A stretch of DNA of 64,000 nucleotides from Verrucomicrobiaceae bacterium (GCA_027490195.1 JAIXYN010000022.1:124001-188000), one strand, 5' to 3'; shown: positions 42,588-52,063, numbered from the stretch's first letter. Translations and numbers: made by a program. Notes: a model not told the origin generated them from the letters alone.

Positions 42588-45224
42588 ATGAAGCTGCTTC
42601 TTCTCTTCACCCTTATGCAGCTGTCGGCACTGGCCGCTCTGCATGCCGAACCGCAGGACATCGCCTTCAAATCCAAGCTCGATGGCTCCGAGCAGCGCTA
42701 CGTGGAACTGCTTCCAGAATCCTTTGAGCCCATGATGGCGCACGATGTGCTGATCGCTTTTCACGGTCACGGCTCCGACCGTTGGCAGTTCATCAAGGAT
42801 CAGCGCGGCGAGTGTAAAGGACTGCGCGATGTGGCAAAAACGTTTGGCCTGATCTTCGTCTCGCCTGACTACCGTGCCAAAACCTCATGGATGGGCCCCG
42901 CAGCGGAGGCCGATTTGGTGCAGATCATTGGCGAATTAAAATCGCGCTATCATGTGAACCGTGTCTTCATCGCAGGTGGCTCCATGGGCGGCACCGCCGT
43001 ACTGACCTTTGCCGCGTTGCATCCGGAGCTAGTGGCTGGTGTGTGCAGCCTCAATGGCATCGCGAACCTCGTGGAATATGAAAAATTCCAGGACGCCCGC
43101 ACCGCTTCCTATGGCGGCTCGAGGACAGAGAAGCCCGATGAATACAAAAAACGCAGCGCAGAACTCTGGCCGGATAAGTTCACCATGCCAGTAAGTTTCA
43201 CCACCGGCGGCAAAGATGACGTCGTGCCACCGCAGAGTGTGCTGCGACTTGCCGAGACGTTGAAGCAATCCAAACGCAGGGTGCTAAGCCTCCACCGCGA
43301 AGCAGGCGGACACTCGACGACTTATGAAGACACCGTCGCCGCAATGGAGTTTGTGCTCCGTGAAGCAGGCTCACTAACGTTTGAACAAAAAGCTTCGTGG
43401 GTGGCGCAATTGTCCCCCCCTACAGTGATCAAACGCTCCAACGATGAACGAGAGCGATTGAAGGCAGACATGGGGCTTTTCTCCGCAGGCGTGGGCCACG
43501 CACTGTCCTTCGACACCGCTTTTTCACCGACCGACATCCGGCTCATCGAACGCGCCATCGAGCGGAACACCGAACGTGCCGTGTCTGCGACGGCCCCGTG
43601 GACCACCAAACACGGCAAATTCATTCGCGGCTTCATCTCCGTCATCGACGGCTCCACCCAGCCCTACGGCGTGATCATCCCCAAGAACTACGACGGCTCC
43701 AAACCCATGCGGCTCGATGTCGTGCTGCACGGCAGTTCCAAACCCGTCGGCATGAGCGAGCTGAAGTTCATCAGCCGTTTCGATGAAGGCGACGAGGACA
43801 AAGCCAGCGCACCCGATGTGGACTACATCGAGCTTCATCCGCTCGGCCGCGTGGAAAACTGCTACCGCTGGGCGGGCGAGACGGATGTGTTTGAAGCCAT
43901 CGAGGCCGTCTGCCGGAACTACAGGATTGATCGCGATCGCATCGTGCTGCGCGGCATGTCAATGGGCGCTTCCGGCACCTGGCACCTCGGTTTGAAGCAC
44001 CCGGACCGCTTCGTCGCCATCGGTCCGTATTGCGGTTACGTGGACACGCATCGCTTCTCGGAAACACCGATCCCCGGCTTCATCAAGGTCGGCCCGCTGC
44101 CAGCGCATCAGGAGATCGGCCTGCACATGCTCGACTCCGTGGACTACGCCGCAAACGCCACCATGGTTCCCGAGATCGCCTGCATCGGCGACAAGGACAC
44201 CTTCTTCCAGGCGCACGTCATCATGGGCCAGGCCTTCGCCAAAGAGGGCGTTACCTTCACCAATCTCATCTCACAGGGCACGGGGCACGTCATTGATCCC
44301 AAGACACACGCCGAGCAGATGCGCCGCATCGCCGAGTTCGCGGCAAAGGGACTCGATCACGATCCTAAGCAGCTTCGCTTCGTCACCTGGACGCTCAAAT
44401 ACAACCGCTGCCACTGGCTCGAACTTCTCAGCCTCGGCAGGCACTACGAACGCGCCGAGTTCCGCGCCAGCATCACCGCCGATGCCATCGAAGTCAGCGA
44501 GATTCGCAACATCACCCGCTTTGCCATTCATCGCCCCGTGAACAAGATGCGCATCGCCGGTGCCGACATCACTCTGCCACCGCGCGCCGCTACTGACGCC
44601 CTCGTCTTCACCAAGTCCGGCGACACCTGGCGCTGCGATGGGCCGCGCAAAGAGATCAAGCTCACCGGCAAGCAGCCCGGCCTTCAAGGTCCCATCGACG
44701 ACGCCTTTGCCACCCCCTTCCTCTGCGTCCGCGGCACCGGCAAACCCTGGAACCCAGCCATCAACACCTGGGCCGCCGCCGAATTGCAGCGCTTCGAATA
44801 CGAATGGGCTCGCTACATGCGCGGCCCCCTGCCCTTGAAGGATGACACAGAAGTCACCGAGGCCGATGTGCGGGACAAGCACCTTATCCTTTTCGGGGAT
44901 CCCGGCAGCAATTCATGGATCGCCAAAGCGCTGCCGCAGCTCCCGCTAACATGGACACGCGAGGAGCTTCGCCTTGGCGCAGAAGCACAATCCGCACAAG
45001 ATCATTCGCCGGCCTTCATTACCGCCAGTCCGCTGGCCAAAGATCGTTACATGGTCATCAACAGCGGCCACACTTTTCACGAGAAGGAGTTCTCCGCTTT
45101 CAACTACCTGCTTTTCCCACGTCTCGGCGACTGGGCGGTGATCAAAGTGGGCGCAGAGGAGAAAATCATCCGCGCAGGATACTTTGACGAGGAATGGCGG
45201 AAGGCTGGCGTTGTTGCACCGTAG
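42588..45224 (+). CDS. Secreted tandem alpha/beta-hydrolase (prolyl oligopeptidase-like)
   Basis: 878 aa from the ATG at 42588; a TTG at 42579 is less likely. The signal peptide (MKLLLLFTLMQLSALAALHA) shows export. Two alpha/beta-hydrolase domains follow: residues ~25-260 with the nucleophile elbow AGGSMGGTAV, and ~340-600 with LRGMSMGASGTW. A further ~250 residues resemble the C-terminal parts of secreted peptidases. Two nucleophile elbows in one chain is uncommon. It probably cleaves ester or peptide bonds outside the cytoplasm, supplying substrate to the operon. Confidence 0.8.
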   Translation: MKLLLLFTLMQLSALAALHAEPQDIAFKSKLDGSEQRYVELLPESFEPMMAHDVLIAFHGHGSDRWQFIKDQRGECKGLRDVAKTFGLIFVSPDYRAKTSWMGPAAEADLVQIIGELKSRYHVNRVFIAGGSMGGTAVLTFAALHPELVAGVCSLNGIANLVEYEKFQDARTASYGGSRTEKPDEYKKRSAELWPDKFTMPVSFTTGGKDDVVPPQSVLRLAETLKQSKRRVLSLHREAGGHSTTYEDTVAAMEFVLREAGSLTFEQKASWVAQLSPPTVIKRSNDERERLKADMGLFSAGVGHALSFDTAFSPTDIRLIERAIERNTERAVSATAPWTTKHGKFIRGFISVIDGSTQPYGVIIPKNYDGSKPMRLDVVLHGSSKPVGMSELKFISRFDEGDEDKASAPDVDYIELHPLGRVENCYRWAGETDVFEAIEAVCRNYRIDRDRIVLRGMSMGASGTWHLGLKHPDRFVAIGPYCGYVDTHRFSETPIPGFIKVGPLPAHQEIGLHMLDSVDYAANATMVPEIACIGDKDTFFQAHVIMGQAFAKEGVTFTNLISQGTGHVIDPKTHAEQMRRIAEFAAKGLDHDPKQLRFVTWTLKYNRCHWLELLSLGRHYERAEFRASITADAIEVSEIRNITRFAIHRPVNKMRIAGADITLPPRAATDALVFTKSGDTWRCDGPRKEIKLTGKQPGLQGPIDDAFATPFLCVRGTGKPWNPAINTWAAAELQRFEYEWARYMRGPLPLKDDTEVTEADVRDKHLILFGDPGSNSWIAKALPQLPLTWTREELRLGAEAQSAQDHSPAFITASPLAKDRYMVINSGHTFHEKEFSAFNYLLFPRLGDWAVIKVGAEEKIIRAGYFDEEWRKAGVVAP

Positions 45225-45236
45225 AATAGCTTTCTC

Positions 45237-46736
45237 ATGCCCCGAATCCTCATCGCTGAATGCAAACAGGAAGTCTCCACCTTCAATCCCTTCTTGAGCG
45301 GATACGACGACTTTACGCTTCGTCACGGCCAGTCCATTCTCGACTACCACCGCCAGGTCCGCAGTGAAGTCGGCGGAGCATTGAGCGTGTTCGATGCAAC
45401 GCCCGGCGTGGAGCTCGTTCCCACCTGCAGCGCCCATTTCATCACCTCCGGCGGCACGCTCTCGGATGCAGCCTTTGAGCGCATCGCGGACGAACTTCTC
45501 TCCAGCATCAAGTCAGCGCCGCCCGTGGATGGCATCTACTTTTCCCTCCATGGGGCGATGGCAACGCAGACCATCGACGATCCCGAAGGCTGGCTCCTGC
45601 AGCAGACGCGCAAGATCGTCGGCGAGCACGTGCCCATCGTCATCTCGCTCGATCTCCACGGCATCCTCACCGATCTCATGCTTGAGCAGAGCGATGCCGC
45701 CGTGGCCTTTCACACCTACCCGCATGTCGATTTCTTCAGCACCGGCGAGCGTTCCGCGCGCCTGCTGCTGCGCATCGTCGCTGGCGAAGTGAAACCCGTC
45801 ACGGCTAAGGTCCGTGTGCCCGCCCTCGTGCGTGGCGATGAACTCATCACCGCCTCCGGCTCCATTCGTCACGCGGTGAATGCAGCGATGCAGGTCGAGC
45901 AAAGCCCGAGCGGACTCTCCGCCGCGATGATGTGGGGCAATCCCTTCACCGATGTGCCCGCGCTCGCATCCAACAGCTTGGTCGTGACAAACAACGATCC
46001 CGCCCTCGCAGAATACGAAGCTCTGCGCATCGCTGGTATGTTCTGGGAGCATCACGAAAAGATGCAGGTGCCTCTTACCAACCTCGCGGATGCCGCACGT
46101 CAGACAAAAGAGAATACCTCCGGCACAGTGGTCCTGGTGGATGCCGCAGATGCCACAAGCTCCGGTGCCTCCGGCGACAGCAATGCCATCCTCTGCGCAT
46201 TGCTCGACGCTGGCTATGCAGGCACCGCCTTGATCCCCATCGTCGATCCCGCTGCGGTGGACGCCGCCTTCAGCGCCGGTATTGGCCATGAACTCAAAAC
46301 CACCGTCGGCGGTGCTCTCGATGCTGGACGCTTCTTACCCCTTCCAATCGAAGGACGCGTTCGCATGCTCTCAGATGGCTGGTTTCACAGCGAGACCACG
46401 CGCGAGCTCTGGCAGGCCGGACCCACCGCCGTGATTCAGTCCGGCAACATCACCCTCATCGTCACCACTCGCGCGGTCAGCCTCTATGATCGCGCACTCT
46501 TCCTCGCACATGGCTGCGATCCGCAGCACTTCGGCGCTGTCGTGGTGAAGTCCCCGCAATGCGAGCGTCATATGTTCAAAGACTGGGCCGCGCTCTACAT
46601 CGATGTCGATGCGCCCGGCTCCACCAGCGCCAATCTCCGCAGCCTCGGCCACACCCGCTGCGCACGCCCCATCTTCCCGCTCGATTCAGGAGTCACCTTT
46701 CAACCTCAAGCCAAGCTCTTCCAACGTCACCCATGA
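45237..46736 (+). CDS. M81 family metallopeptidase (MlrC-like)
   Basis: 499 aa. N-terminal signature AECKQEVSTFNPFLSGYDDF, then SLHGAMATQ, SLDLHGILTDLML (His-containing zinc motif) and FHTYPHVDFFSTGERSARLL, all as in M81/microcystinase-C-like proteins. Family members open linear microcystin or handle other unusual amide compounds; in a non-cyanotoxin context the substrate is unknown. It starts 12 bp after the hydrolase and overlaps the enolase-superfamily gene by 4 bp. Confidence 0.85.
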   Translation: MPRILIAECKQEVSTFNPFLSGYDDFTLRHGQSILDYHRQVRSEVGGALSVFDATPGVELVPTCSAHFITSGGTLSDAAFERIADELLSSIKSAPPVDGIYFSLHGAMATQTIDDPEGWLLQQTRKIVGEHVPIVISLDLHGILTDLMLEQSDAAVAFHTYPHVDFFSTGERSARLLLRIVAGEVKPVTAKVRVPALVRGDELITASGSIRHAVNAAMQVEQSPSGLSAAMMWGNPFTDVPALASNSLVVTNNDPALAEYEALRIAGMFWEHHEKMQVPLTNLADAARQTKENTSGTVVLVDAADATSSGASGDSNAILCALLDAGYAGTALIPIVDPAAVDAAFSAGIGHELKTTVGGALDAGRFLPLPIEGRVRMLSDGWFHSETTRELWQAGPTAVIQSGNITLIVTTRAVSLYDRALFLAHGCDPQHFGAVVVKSPQCERHMFKDWAALYIDVDAPGSTSANLRSLGHTRCARPIFPLDSGVTFQPQAKLFQRHP

Positions 46737-47866
46737 AAATCCGAGAAATCCGCTGCGCAGGTTTGCGCGGAGCCACCCCCGAAGGCGGCTGGAGCAACGA
46801 ACTCCGCCCCGAAGACTGCGTCCACACCCTCATCGCCGTTCACACGGATGAAGGTGCCATCGGCCTCGGCAGCGTCTTCACCAACGATGCACTCGTCCGT
46901 TCCGCACTTGCCGTGCTGGAGCCGCTCTATCGTGGCGAGAACGCCCTCGAACCCGAGCGCGTGAGCGAGAAGCTGCACCAAAACATGTTCTGGCTCGGTC
47001 GCGGTGGCTCCATCACCCACACCATCAGCGGCATCGACATCGCCCTGTGGGATCTCCTTGGCAAAGCCACGGGGCAGCCCGTCGGCCGCCTGCTCGGCGG
47101 TCGTTATCGCGAGCGCGTGCAGCCCTATGCCTCGCTCCTCATGGACGAGCCCGAGAAACTCCGCGATCATCTTCTCCAAGTGAAAGCCCAGGGCTTCCGC
47201 GCCTTCAAAATCGGCTGGGGCCCCTTTGGTCGGCGCAATGCCGCCACCGATGAAGCAATCGTCAAAGCCGCACGCGAAGCCGTGGGGCCGGACAACAAGC
47301 TCATGGTCGATGCCGGTGGCAGCGACGCCCATTGGACGAATGGCTACAAGTGGGCCATCAACACCGCCAAGATGCTCGCCGATTACGACGTGCACTGGTT
47401 TGAAGAAGCCCTCACACCCGACTCGCTCGAAGACTTCGCCAAACTCCGCGAGCACTCCCCAGTACAGATCAGCGGCGGCGAGGTCCTCACACGCCGCCAG
47501 GCCTTTCAGCCCTTCCTCGAAGCCCGCGCCTTCGACATCATCCAGCCCGATGTCACTAAAGTCGGCGGCATCAGCGAAGAGCGCCGCATCGCCTGGATGG
47601 CGCAGGAGCACGGCGTGCAGTTCATCCCGCATGGCTGGAACACCGCCGTTGGCCTCGCCGCAGATCTCCACCTCGCCTCCGCATTCCCCGGCACCGATCT
47701 CGTGGAATACCTCACCGGCTCCCCCTTCATCGATGAAATCACCCTCGGTGGCTGGACCCTCGATGCCGACGGCATGCTCGCCATCCCCACCACCCCCGGC
47801 CTCGGCCTCAAACTCGATCCCGACGTCGTGAAAAAATACACCGGCGGCGAGAAGCTCCTGGATTGA
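46733..47866 (+). CDS. Mandelate racemase/muconate-lactonizing enzyme family (enolase superfamily)
   Basis: 377 aa from the ATG at 46733. N-terminal capping domain (MKIREIRCAGLRG) and TIM barrel. Metal ligands: VDAGGSDAH (Asp), HWFEEALTPDS (Glu) and ISGGEVLTRRQAF (Glu). The second-strand motif reads FKIGWG, so the usual K-x-K is K-x-G. The active-site His appears as FIPHGWNTAVG. This resembles acid-sugar dehydratase-like members. It ends the operon. Confidence 0.85.
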   Translation: MKIREIRCAGLRGATPEGGWSNELRPEDCVHTLIAVHTDEGAIGLGSVFTNDALVRSALAVLEPLYRGENALEPERVSEKLHQNMFWLGRGGSITHTISGIDIALWDLLGKATGQPVGRLLGGRYRERVQPYASLLMDEPEKLRDHLLQVKAQGFRAFKIGWGPFGRRNAATDEAIVKAAREAVGPDNKLMVDAGGSDAHWTNGYKWAINTAKMLADYDVHWFEEALTPDSLEDFAKLREHSPVQISGGEVLTRRQAFQPFLEARAFDIIQPDVTKVGGISEERRIAWMAQEHGVQFIPHGWNTAVGLAADLHLASAFPGTDLVEYLTGSPFIDEITLGGWTLDADGMLAIPTTPGLGLKLDPDVVKKYTGGEKLLD

Positions 47867-47935
47867 TCCACGTTGCCATCGTTCGATGGTCGCATGCGTG
47901 TGCTACGCAGGTAAATTTAGGCGCATTCAGTGCCA

Positions 47936-47959
47936 CCACCTCTTCAAATCAAGAGGTGG
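47936..47959 (-). terminator. Hairpin directly after tRNA-Phe
   Basis: CCACCTCTT and AAGAGGTGG (nine bp, perfect, 6-nt loop) begin inside the last bases of the tRNA. It is a likely terminator or processing signal, but there is no U-run. Confidence 0.55.
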
Positions 47960-48029
47960 CTCGGGACGGAATCGAACCGCCGACACGGGGATTTTCAATC
48001 CCCTGCTCTACCGACTGAGCTACCGAGCC
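47957..48029 (-). tRNA. tRNA-Phe (anticodon GAA)
   Basis: 73 nt on the minus strand. The acceptor stem GGCTCGG pairs with CCGAGCC. The anticodon stem GGGGA/TCCCC holds the loop TTGAAAA with anticodon GAA. The D-arm (TAGCTCAGTCGGTAGAGC) and T-arm (GGCGGTTCGATTCCGTC) are canonical. CCA is not fully encoded (ACCT follows). The plus-strand reading of this tRNA is responsible for a false ORF across it. Confidence 0.95.
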
Positions 48030-48112
48030 TCTGACTTGAAGGGCCGGTATAGGAGCAAGCTCCAATCATGGCGCAACGTGTTTTTCACAGACCGTGAAGA
48101 TTGCTCAGGTTT

Positions 48113-48487
48113 CTATTTTCCTTTTGCAGACATCGCGATCAAAACCCAGGCGGCCATGAAGCTCAATCCACCCAGCGGCGTGACGGCTCCCAGCCATTTC
48201 GTACCAGTGTAGGCCAGCAGGTAAAGTGACCCGCTGAAAAGCAGAATACCCACAAAAAAAAGACGCCAAGCCCAAACCATGAGCGGTTTGGCGCTGGCCA
48301 GCAACGTCAGCAGCAACAGCACAACGGCATTTGGCAGGTGATACTGCACCGCCGTCTCCCAATGGGCGAGCTCACCTGCCGCCATGAGTTTGTCATGCAC
48401 AGGCCCATGGGCACCCGAAGCCCCCAGAGCGACAGCAAGGAAGCCCATGAGGGCGGAAAGGCGAAGGCGGAAGGGGTCGGGCTGCAT
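48113..48487 (-). CDS. DUF423 family inner-membrane protein
   Basis: 124 aa from the ATG at 48487 (MQPDPFRLRLSALMGFLAVALG). Four hydrophobic helices and the DUF423 signatures GASGAHGPV, WETAVQYHL and GSLYLLAYTG, with the C-terminal GGLSFMAAWVLIAMSA. Function unknown in general (YgdD-like). The open frame continues upstream through a TTCGTCATTC-family repeat, so the shorter start is preferred. Confidence 0.85.
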   Translation of the reverse strand: MQPDPFRLRLSALMGFLAVALGASGAHGPVHDKLMAAGELAHWETAVQYHLPNAVVLLLLTLLASAKPLMVWAWRLFFVGILLFSGSLYLLAYTGTKWLGAVTPLGGLSFMAAWVLIAMSAKGK

Positions 48488-48489
48488 AG

Positions 48490-48530
48490 GAAATGACGAA
48501 TGAAGGAATGTAGAATGACGAAGGGCGTGG
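48490..48530. repeat. GAATGACGAA-family repeat before the DUF423 gene
   Basis: AAATGACGAATGAAGGAATG then TAGAATGACGAAGG gives two copies of the same decamer as the element at 13655-13783, located within a few bp of the DUF423 start codon. Confidence 0.6.
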
Positions 48531-48667
48531 GATGCACAAGCGCTCTGTTCTCCGTTTCCAGTGGGATCACGAAGCCAATCCGCGCCGCCGCAGCATAATC
48601 GCCCCCGCCCTCGAACCCAGCTCTCCTCAATCAAATTCGAAGCCCCAAACCTAGCCACTCGCCCCAC

Positions 48668-49360
48668 TCACACCTCTTCCTTCGCATCAATCACTTCACT
48701 ATCCCCTGCTCTCCACCCGTCCCGCGCTTCAGCAATAAACCGTGCGACTTGCATCAAATCCTTGCTGCCGGGCAGCGACTCCACACCGCTGGCCACATCG
48801 ACAGCGATGAGCTGGGTCTGCTCCACCGCCAAACGCACGTTGTCAGGGGTCAGACCACCGGAGAGCAGGAACTGCTTGGCTGAAAACATCTCTTTGGCAC
48901 GCACGGCAAGCTCCCACGGAAAGGCATGCCCGCCACCGCCATAGGTACCCGGATTGTAGGCATCAAGCAGGATCGATTCGCAGGGAAACTCGCCGATCTG
49001 CGTCAATGAAGACACATCGCGCACCTGCAGTGCCTTGATGACATTGACACCGCGTTTCATCAACCGCTCCACCTCCGCCGGTGTTTCATCACCGTGCAGT
49101 TGCAGCGCTTGAAACAACTGGCTGGAGATCGCCGCATCCAACAGCGCCGCGTCAGGATTCACCAGCACGGCCACGAGCGCGTGTTTGGCCGCAACATTCT
49201 GCAACGAATTCACCGCCACCTCCAACGGCAAGTGGCGTTTTGACTTGGGCCAGAGATTGATCCCCACGGCATCCGCACCCAGCCCAAAAATCACCGCCGC
49301 CTGCTGGGGCTGTGTGATGCCACAAATCTTGACACTGCGACGCTGGGGGTCAGGGAACAT
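48668..49360 (-). CDS. trpF: Phosphoribosylanthranilate isomerase
   Basis: 230 aa TIM barrel catalysing the Amadori rearrangement of N-(5-phosphoribosyl)anthranilate in tryptophan synthesis. Signatures: SVKICGITQPQQAA (Cys general base), FQALQLHGDE, LLDAYNPGTYGGGG (catalytic Asp) and FLLSGGLTPDNV, with VDVASGVESLPGSKD in the phosphate-binding end. It overlaps the 3' end of the upstream receiver-like gene by 11 bp. No other trp genes are adjacent. Confidence 0.93.
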   Translation of the reverse strand: MFPDPQRRSVKICGITQPQQAAVIFGLGADAVGINLWPKSKRHLPLEVAVNSLQNVAAKHALVAVLVNPDAALLDAAISSQLFQALQLHGDETPAEVERLMKRGVNVIKALQVRDVSSLTQIGEFPCESILLDAYNPGTYGGGGHAFPWELAVRAKEMFSAKQFLLSGGLTPDNVRLAVEQTQLIAVDVASGVESLPGSKDLMQVARFIAEARDGWRAGDSEVIDAKEEV

Positions 49361-49814
49361 GAGGTGGAGAAGAAAACGGTGAAAAGGCCAGCCCCTGGCG
49401 CTCTGGCAGCAGGGATGCTGTCACGGACAGTAGCACATCCAGCTTGGGCGGCAGCGGCATGCTGCCGCGCACCCGCACATCACGCTGCAGTTCCTGAAAG
49501 CGCAGCGTATCCGTCGGCTGAATCAGGAAAATGACCGGCGGCGCTGTGTGCACGCCGGGATGCACCATTGGGTAGGCCTTGCTCAGCAGGCGGTCCAGCA
49601 TGTCCCCCGTCATGTCCGGCAACGGCAGCGAAAACAAAAACAGCGAGTATTCCCGCCGCAGCGCCATCTCAAAGGCGCGTTCCCCGCTCGGGGCATCGTC
49701 CACCTCGCACATGCGGAAAGCCAGCAGAGCCTCACGGATCACCCGCCGGTAAGGCAGACTCTCCTCTGCCAGCAGGACTCGTGGAACGGCAGGTGCAACC
49801 GGGGCAGTTGTCAT
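49350..49814 (-). CDS. Receiver-like (CheY-fold) protein lacking the phosphorylatable Asp
   Basis: 154 aa. RVLLAEESLPYRRVIREAL fits the first strand and helix of a receiver, but the second acidic residue is Glu. Where strand 3 should carry the acceptor Asp the sequence is FLFSLPLPDMTGDML (Ser). The later Thr/Lys marks are not clear. No DNA-binding domain. Likely a phosphorylation-independent receiver or a misread relative. Upstream of and overlapping trpF. Confidence 0.55.
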   Translation of the reverse strand: MTTAPVAPAVPRVLLAEESLPYRRVIREALLAFRMCEVDDAPSGERAFEMALRREYSLFLFSLPLPDMTGDMLDRLLSKAYPMVHPGVHTAPPVIFLIQPTDTLRFQELQRDVRVRGSMPLPPKLDVLLSVTASLLPERQGLAFSPFSSPPHVP

Positions 49815-49824
49815 GAAAAGCAGT

Positions 49825-50358
49825 TCAGCTTTCGGGGTACACCGCCACCGCCATGACGCCTTCGCTTGGCAGCCAGCCGACCACTTCCACCCGCTGCAGC
49901 GGTTTTGCGGAAGATCCCATGCCTTTGCGCACGGTTTCCAAAACTTTCTTCTGTGTATCCTCGGTCACCGTCGAGCCAAACAGCCCGGCCAGATCAGAAA
50001 GCATAGGCGCAGGTGCATTCCCACCGCCAGCCATGGTCACCGGCGTACGGGTCTGACCGCAGGCCAGAATGGTGTCACGAATCGCTTCCGGCGTCATCGT
50101 CCCCGACACCACCACCAGACGGCGCAGGCGGGTCTCAGCAGTCGGCGACTGCACGATCGCAGGCGCAGGCACGGCCGCAGTGGCGGCGCTCACCGGTGGT
50201 TTGATCGACTTGGACGGCTTCAGAAAGCCACGCGGTCCGTCCGAATGATTCAACGAAGCCCCCATACCCAGAGCCTGCGGCAGCATGGGCTCTTCCCCGC
50301 TCAAAGCAGCGGCAGAGACAAGGAAAACAGCAACCAGTCGAAAGGCAGGAAAATTCAC
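49825..50358 (-). CDS. Secreted protein, unknown function
   Basis: About 177 aa if translation starts at the GTG at 50358, giving the signal peptide VNFPAFRLVAVFLVSAAALS. An upstream in-frame ATG at 50460 would add 34 residues without a clear purpose. The mature part is Pro/Gly-poor and contains LVVVSGTMTPEAIRDTILAC and VEVVGWLPSEGVMAVAVYP. I do not recognise a family. It precedes the receiver-like gene on the same strand by 10 bp. Confidence 0.5.
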   Translation of the reverse strand: MNFPAFRLVAVFLVSAAALSGEEPMLPQALGMGASLNHSDGPRGFLKPSKSIKPPVSAATAAVPAPAIVQSPTAETRLRRLVVVSGTMTPEAIRDTILACGQTRTPVTMAGGGNAPAPMLSDLAGLFGSTVTEDTQKKVLETVRKGMGSSAKPLQRVEVVGWLPSEGVMAVAVYPES

Positions 50359-50522
50359 GAAGACGCTTTTTTTATCATGTCGACTCTGAAGTGACAATGA
50401 TAAAAACATCAAAGTCCCATAAAGATTCCCGAGGCCGATTGGCGCCACCCTAGAATTCAACTCCCTTTTCTCACCAACGTCAGGGCTTGATCGTCCTCAC
50501 TCAAGGCAACATGCTCTTGCAG

Positions 50523-52007
50523 ATGAACCGCCGCCGACTGATCCAATCCGCTGTTGTCGCACTCTGCCCAGCGGCATGCAGCCAGAAGCACCGCGCTCCC
50601 CTACCCTTTGCCACCCTCACCGATCTCTCAGCCATGCTCAAAGCGGGGGAAACCACACCCTTGCTTCTGGTGGAGCATAATTTAGAACGCATCGTGCAGC
50701 TCGATAAATCAGGACCTCAGCTCAATGCCGTAATGGAATTGAATCCTGCGGCGAAATCGCTCGCCGCAGCCTGTAAATCCGGCCCGCTGCACGGCCTACC
50801 CATCCTGATCAAGGACAACATCGAGACCGCCGATGCCATGCAGACCACCGCAGGCTCACTGGCCCTGCGTGATCACAAGCCGAAGCAGGATGCCACCCTC
50901 GTCACTCGATTGCGTGAAGCCGGAGCCATCATCCTTGGCAAAACCAATCTCAGCGAATGGGCCAACATCCGCTCGCCCAATTCCACCAGCGGCTGGAGCG
51001 CGCGCGGCGGCCTCACGCGCAATCCCCACCGCCTCACCCACAGCGCCAGCGGCTCCAGTTCGGGCTCCGCCGCCGCCGTGGCCGCCGGACTCGCACCCGC
51101 AGCCATCGGCACGGAGACGAACGGCTCCATCGTCAGCCCCGCCAGCGCCTGTGGCATCGTCGGTTTCAAGCCCACCGTCGGCCTCATCAGCGGCAGCGGC
51201 ATCATCCCCATCACTCATCATCAGGACACCGCCGGTCCCATGACCCTCACTGTGCGCGATGCGGCCCTCCTCTTGCAGGTCCTCGCCACAAACTTCACCG
51301 TCGATCTAAAATCAGACGCCCTCAAAGGCGCACGACTCGGCGTCGCACGCGGTCAGTGCGGCAAAAACCCACAGGTCCTCGCCCTTTTTGAAACCGCCCT
51401 GCAAAAACTGCGCAATGCTGGAGCCATCATCATCGACCCCGTAGAACTGCCCAACATGCGCGAAGCCGGTGCCCTCGCCTGGAAAGCCATGCTCATCGAG
51501 CTGCGTCAGGATTTAAACACTTACCTCGAACAGCGCACCGGCGATGTTCGATCCCTCGCCGAACTCATCGCCTTCAACGAACAGCACCGCGACACCGAAA
51601 TGCCGCACTTCGCTCAGGAATTTTTTGAGCAGGCAGAACAACTCGGCGCGCCAGAGATCATCGCCGCAGGAGCCGCTGCCCGCGAGCACGCCCGCCGTCT
51701 CGCCGGCCCCGAAGGCATCGATGCCGCCCTGCAAGCCCACCAGCTCGATGCCTTGATCTTCCCCACCAATGATCCCGTGGGCCCCATCGACCTCGCCCAT
51801 GGCGATACCAACGAACGCGTCGCCAGCACCCCCGCCGCCGTCGCCGGCTATCCCCATCTCACCGTACCTCTAGGCTTCGTGGACGGCCTTCCCGTCGGTT
51901 TCTCCTTCATCAGCACCGCCCATGCAGATGCCCGCATACTGGCCCTCGGCCACGCATTTGAAGAGATCACGAAGGCGCGGCGCGCACCGGAGTTCCGGCC
52001 AAAGTAG
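50523..52007 (+). CDS. Amidase (amidase-signature family), exported
   Basis: 494 aa from the ATG at 50523. The N-terminus (MNRRRLIQSAVVALCPAACS) is a signal or lipoprotein-like leader with a Cys at the end (PAAC). Amidase-signature catalysis is present: Lys in ILIKDNIE, the Ser-Gly rich SASGSSSGSAAAVA and the nucleophile Ser in GTETNGSIVSPAS. The long C-terminus has AGYPHLTVPLGF. It hydrolyses an amide outside or at the membrane; substrate unknown. Upstream in-frame ATGs are less convincing. Confidence 0.9.
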   Translation: MNRRRLIQSAVVALCPAACSQKHRAPLPFATLTDLSAMLKAGETTPLLLVEHNLERIVQLDKSGPQLNAVMELNPAAKSLAAACKSGPLHGLPILIKDNIETADAMQTTAGSLALRDHKPKQDATLVTRLREAGAIILGKTNLSEWANIRSPNSTSGWSARGGLTRNPHRLTHSASGSSSGSAAAVAAGLAPAAIGTETNGSIVSPASACGIVGFKPTVGLISGSGIIPITHHQDTAGPMTLTVRDAALLLQVLATNFTVDLKSDALKGARLGVARGQCGKNPQVLALFETALQKLRNAGAIIIDPVELPNMREAGALAWKAMLIELRQDLNTYLEQRTGDVRSLAELIAFNEQHRDTEMPHFAQEFFEQAEQLGAPEIIAAGAAAREHARRLAGPEGIDAALQAHQLDALIFPTNDPVGPIDLAHGDTNERVASTPAAVAGYPHLTVPLGFVDGLPVGFSFISTAHADARILALGHAFEEITKARRAPEFRPK

Positions 52008-52063
52008 TCGCGAGCTTCAGCTCACTCTGGAAAACGTGCCTGCCACACAGAGCAATCTAGAGA

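Noticed and set aside
47886-48212. 108-residue plus-strand ORF
   Set aside because: It runs through the tRNA-Phe gene read backwards; a well-known false ORF type.
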